A stretch of DNA of 64,000 bases from Comamonas sp. GB3 AK4-5 (GTDB lineage Bacteria; Pseudomonadota; Gammaproteobacteria; Burkholderiales; Burkholderiaceae_C). Every line of letters starts with the position of its first letter. The first letter of the stretch is position 1. The stretch is from NCBI RefSeq assembly GCF_041320665.1, contig NZ_CP166730.1:3472001-3536000 (forward strand), written 5' to 3'. This document shows positions 60,889 to 64,000 of this stretch, in pieces. The position numbers and the translations under genes were made by a program. Below the pieces are notes generated by a model. The model worked only from the letters and a program-made list of their open reading frames with translations, made no database searches and had not been told where the DNA came from.

Positions 60889-62535
60889 TCACACCGCAAT
60901 CGCCGATGCAGATCCCGCCTGCTTGCGCAACTCGAACTTCTGGATCTTGCCGGTGCTGGTCTTGGGCAGCTCACCAAAGATGATGACGCGGGGCACCTTG
61001 TAGCCGGCCAGGTGCTGCTTGCAGTGGGCAATGATGTCGGCCTCGGTCACCACGGCGCCGGCCTTGATCTCCAGGAAGGCGCAAGGTGTCTCGCCCCACT
61101 TCTCGTCGGGCTTGGCCACCACGGCGGCGGCCAGCACGGCGGGGTGGCGGTACAGCACGTCTTCCACTTCGATGGAGGAGATGTTCTCACCGCCGGAGAT
61201 GATGATGTCCTTGCTGCGGTCCTTGATCTTGATGTAGCCGTCGGGGTACTGCACGGCCAGGTCGCCGCTGTGGAACCAGCCGCCACGGAAGGCCTCGTCG
61301 GTGGCCTGTGGGTTCTTTAAATAGCCCTTCATGGCGATGTTGCCGCGGAACATGATTTCACCCATGGTCTCGCCATCCTGGGGCACGGGCTGCATGGTTT
61401 CGGGGTCCAGCACCTCGGCCGAACGCTGCAGATGGTAGCGCACGCCCTGGCGGGCGTTCAAGCGGGCGCGTTCGCCAATGTCGAGCGCGTCCCAGGCCGC
61501 ATGCTTGGCGCAGACGGTGGCGGGGCCATAGGTTTCGGTCAGGCCGTAGACATGGGTCAGATCAAAGCCCATGGCCTCCATGCCCTCGATCATCGAGGCC
61601 GGGGGCGCAGCGCCGGCCACCATGGCCTTGACGCCGGCGGGCACGCCCTCCTTCATCGCCGCAGGCGCGTTCACCAGCAGCGATTGCACAATGGGCGCGC
61701 CGCAGTAGTGGGTGACGCCGTGGTCGCGTATGGCGTCAAAAATGCTTTGCGGATCGACGCGACGCAGGCAGACGTTCACGCCGGCGCGTGCGGCCACGGT
61801 CCAGGGGAAGCACCAGCCATTGCAGTGGAACATGGGCAGCGTCCACAGATAGACCGCGTGCTTGGGCATGTCCCATTCCAGCACATTGCTGATGGCGTTG
61901 ATCTGGGCGCCGCGGTGGTGGTAGACCACGCCCTTGGGATTGCCGGTGGTGCCGCTGGTGTAGTTCAGCGCAATCGCGTCCCACTCGTTCTCGGGCAGCT
62001 CCCAGGCAAAGTCGACATCGCCACGGGCCACAAAGTCTTCATACGTCACCTCGCCCAGTTGCACGGCGGGCTCGCCATACAGCGCATCTTCCACGCGGAT
62101 GATGGTCAGCGGCGCCGTGGACTTGCGCAGCGGCAAGGCCTTGGCGATCAGGCCGGCAAACTCGGGGTCCACGATCAAGGCCTTGGCCTCGCCATGGTCC
62201 AGCATAAAGGCCAGGGTTTCGGCATCCAGGCGGGTGTTGAGCGTGTTGAGCACGGCCCCTGCCATGGGCACACCGAAGTGGGCCTCCACCATGGGCGGGG
62301 TGTTGGGCAGGATCACGGCCACGGTGTCGTTCTTGCCAATGCCGATTTGCCGCAGGCTGCTGGCCAGTTGGCGGCAGCGCGCATAGGTCTGGCCCCAGCT
62401 CTGGCGCAGCGCGCCATGCACGATGGCCAGGCGATCCGGGTAGATGGTGGCGGTGCGCTCGATGAAGTTCAGCGGGCTCAAAGCGGCGAAGTTGGCCGCG
62501 TTGCGATCCAGGTGGTCGTTGTAGGGGCTGCTCAT
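60889..62535 (-). CDS. AMP-dependent acyl-CoA synthetase (fatty-acyl/methylthiopropionyl-type)
   Basis: 548 residues. The ANL-superfamily motifs are clear: YTSGTTGNPKGVVYHHRG for ATP binding, AGAAPPASMIEGMEAMG, YGLTETYGPATV, and GWFHSGDLAVQYPDGYIKIKDRSKDIIISGGENISS (parts); the C-terminal Lys in LPKTSTGKIQK is present. It belongs to the AlkK/DmdB group acting on medium-chain or methylthio fatty acids; the exact substrate is not known. The start at 62535 (MSSPYND) is chosen over an upstream extension. Monocistronic. Confidence 0.92.
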   Translation of the reverse strand: MSSPYNDHLDRNAANFAALSPLNFIERTATIYPDRLAIVHGALRQSWGQTYARCRQLASSLRQIGIGKNDTVAVILPNTPPMVEAHFGVPMAGAVLNTLNTRLDAETLAFMLDHGEAKALIVDPEFAGLIAKALPLRKSTAPLTIIRVEDALYGEPAVQLGEVTYEDFVARGDVDFAWELPENEWDAIALNYTSGTTGNPKGVVYHHRGAQINAISNVLEWDMPKHAVYLWTLPMFHCNGWCFPWTVAARAGVNVCLRRVDPQSIFDAIRDHGVTHYCGAPIVQSLLVNAPAAMKEGVPAGVKAMVAGAAPPASMIEGMEAMGFDLTHVYGLTETYGPATVCAKHAAWDALDIGERARLNARQGVRYHLQRSAEVLDPETMQPVPQDGETMGEIMFRGNIAMKGYLKNPQATDEAFRGGWFHSGDLAVQYPDGYIKIKDRSKDIIISGGENISSIEVEDVLYRHPAVLAAAVVAKPDEKWGETPCAFLEIKAGAVVTEADIIAHCKQHLAGYKVPRVIIFGELPKTSTGKIQKFELRKQAGSASAIAV

Positions 62536-62889
62536 AAAAAGTGTCTCTCGAGTCAAGTTTTGTACTCATTTTGCTGCAACTGCACAACACAGGCTTACAG
62601 CCCCTGACAACCCTCGCCTATTGCGCCGCAGTGCTTTCGATGCTGCAGCGCCGACACGCACTTTGGATGCCGCGCCTTTGATGCCGCGCAATACCACGCA
62701 TCCGGCTCTCAGGTGCAATACCTACACCATCTGGACTGAGTCCAATTTCAGCAGCAGCCATGCTGCAGGAGTCGGCCCCGTCCAATGCCCAGGGCTGGCA
62801 GCCCCCGTTGCCAGCGCACCGGGTGGTGGTGGGTGCGGCGCCAAGGCCCCGCACCGCGATTCCTCTACACAAGCGTCTGGAACCACACA
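62536..62889. promoter_or_regulatory. Divergent promoter region, acyl-CoA synthetase and cytochrome c peroxidase
   Basis: 354 bases without a gene. It must hold both promoters. A 14-base direct repeat (about TTGGATGCCGCGCC and TTTGATGCCGCGCA) occurs near 62661-62692, and TTGCATT/FNR-like sites were looked for but not found. Confidence 0.5.
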
Positions 62890-63909
62890 ATGCAAAATAC
62901 CTTCCGCCCCCTCGTTGCCGCCGCCATGCTCGTTGCCGGTCTGGCCAGCGCCTACAGCTGGGCCATGAAGCCCGACAACGAACCCATCTCCCCCGTCACC
63001 CCTGCCGTGATCAAGAACCCGGCCATGGTGGAGCTGGGCAAGAAGCTGTGGTTTGACCCCCGCCTGTCCAAGTCCGGCTTCATCTCCTGCAACAGCTGCC
63101 ACAACCTCTCCATGGGCGGCAGCGACAACATCAAGACCTCCATCGGCCACAACTGGACCGAGGGCCCGATCAACTCGCCCACGGTGCTGAACTCCAGCAT
63201 GAACGTGGCCCAGTTCTGGGACGGCCGTGCCGGCACGCTGAAAGAGCAGGCCGGCGGCCCCATTGCCAACCCCATGGAAATGGCCTTCACCCACGAGCTG
63301 GCCGTGGACATGCTGAGCTCCATCCCTGGCTACAAGGTCGAGTTCAAGCAGGTGTTCAAGAAGGACAAGATCGACATCGACCAGGTGACCGATGCCATTG
63401 CCGCCTTTGAGGAAACCCTGGTCACGCCCAATGCGCGCTTTGACAAATGGCTCAAGGGCGACCAGAAGGCCTTGAGCAAGGACGAGCTCGAAGGCTACAA
63501 GCTGTTCCGCGACAGCGGTTGCGTGGCCTGCCACAACGGCGAAGCCGTGGGCGGCAACTCCTTCCAGCGCATGGGTCTGGTCGAGCCCTACAAGACCAGC
63601 AACCCCGCAGAAGGCCGCTCTGCCGTGACCGGCAATGACGCCGAGCGCTTCAACTTCAAGGTGCCGACCCTGCGCAACGTGGAGCTGACCTATCCCTACT
63701 TCCACGACGGCGCCGCCGACACCCTGAGCCAGGCCGTGGACACCATGGGCCGCATCCAGCTGGGCAAGAATTTCAGCAAGGATGAAAACGCCAAGATCGT
63801 GGCCTTCCTGAAGACCCTGACCGGCGACCAACCCCAGATGGTCATGCCCATCCTGCCGCCTTCCAGCGACAGCACCCCACGTCCCACGCCTTTCGACAAG
63901 AAGAAGTAA
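62890..63909 (+). CDS. Dihaem cytochrome c peroxidase
   Basis: 339 residues. The signal peptide or anchor (about 1-22, ending AYSWA) is followed by two c-type haem motifs, CNSCH (67-71) and CVACH (211-215). The family domains ELGKKLWFDPRLSKSGFISC and LRNVELTYPYFHDG are standard for CcpA/MauG-like peroxidases. It reduces hydrogen peroxide in the periplasm with electrons from cytochrome c. The C terminus is Pro-rich and lysine-ended. The ATG at 62890 is preferred. Confidence 0.95.
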   Translation: MQNTFRPLVAAAMLVAGLASAYSWAMKPDNEPISPVTPAVIKNPAMVELGKKLWFDPRLSKSGFISCNSCHNLSMGGSDNIKTSIGHNWTEGPINSPTVLNSSMNVAQFWDGRAGTLKEQAGGPIANPMEMAFTHELAVDMLSSIPGYKVEFKQVFKKDKIDIDQVTDAIAAFEETLVTPNARFDKWLKGDQKALSKDELEGYKLFRDSGCVACHNGEAVGGNSFQRMGLVEPYKTSNPAEGRSAVTGNDAERFNFKVPTLRNVELTYPYFHDGAADTLSQAVDTMGRIQLGKNFSKDENAKIVAFLKTLTGDQPQMVMPILPPSSDSTPRPTPFDKKK

Positions 63910-63915
63910 GCCGCA

Positions 63916-63936
63916 GGCGCGCCGCACCGGCGCGCC
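63916..63936 (+). terminator. Hairpin after the cytochrome c peroxidase gene
   Basis: GGCGCGCC-GCACC-GGCGCGCC, seven bases past the stop codon, with only a weak T-rich stretch after it. The window ends 64 bases later without another gene. Confidence 0.6.
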
Positions 63937-64000
63937 TTGCTGGTCTTTCTGAGTGGCCCGCCACCCCGGGCTATCTCCCTCGCGCGCGCCAGGCTTTGCC

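Overview
The window is GC-rich, densely coded DNA from a betaproteobacterium, most likely a member of the Comamonadaceae (Comamonas/Delftia/Acidovorax type). The evidence is the gene families present (Burkholderiales-type porin, RpsU followed by a YqeY protein, DarP/PmbA/Mog cluster, several periplasmic binding proteins) and a family of GC-rich intergenic repeats. I see no rRNA, tRNA, CRISPR array, prophage or intact insertion sequence. It reads as chromosome with an accessory middle section.

Layout. 0-1.2 kb: the end of a sirohaem-type methyltransferase, then an 807-bp non-coding element with long inverted ends and an 8-bp direct repeat on each side. 1.2-10.1 kb: housekeeping and metabolic genes (RidA-like, NikR-like, PhoX phosphatase, acyl-CoA thioesterase, fatty-acid hydroxylase, BaiN-type flavoprotein, ArsR-like regulator, rpsU, YqeY). 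10.2-11.9 kb: a lipoprotein / ECF sigma / anti-sigma operon. 12-15.3 kb: a LysR regulator divergent from a tartrate/D-malate dehydrogenase. 15.3-18.4 kb: tandem repeats and a PAS-PAS-GAF-GGDEF-EAL protein. 18.7-24.3 kb: a decayed DMT-permease remnant, a monooxygenase/transporter/epimerase operon divergent from an IclR regulator, and an intact DMT permease. 24.7-27.5 kb: pmbA, darP, mog. 27.8-36 kb: an orphan amino-acid/amide-type binding protein, a porin, and a complete macA-macB-tolC-like efflux operon.

36-49.6 kb is the accessory-looking part: seven GNAT acetyltransferases, a MarR/GbsR regulator with an operator at its promoter, two MFS exporters divergent from a TetR regulator with a double operator, a nucleotidyltransferase, several small proteins of unknown function, and a secreted alpha/beta hydrolase.

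49.6-57.9 kb is an eight-gene leftward operon: nitrilase-superfamily amidohydrolase, binding protein, LivH, a fused LivM-LivG, LivF, asparaginase, AmiC-like sensor and AmiR-like ANTAR antiterminator. The leader in front of the first gene holds hairpins and an intrinsic terminator ending at the Shine-Dalgarno site. The operon therefore appears to encode uptake, hydrolysis and its own antitermination switch for an unknown amide or nitrile.

58.2-64 kb: thiC behind a TPP riboswitch with its own terminator, an acyl-CoA synthetase, and a dihaem cytochrome c peroxidase.
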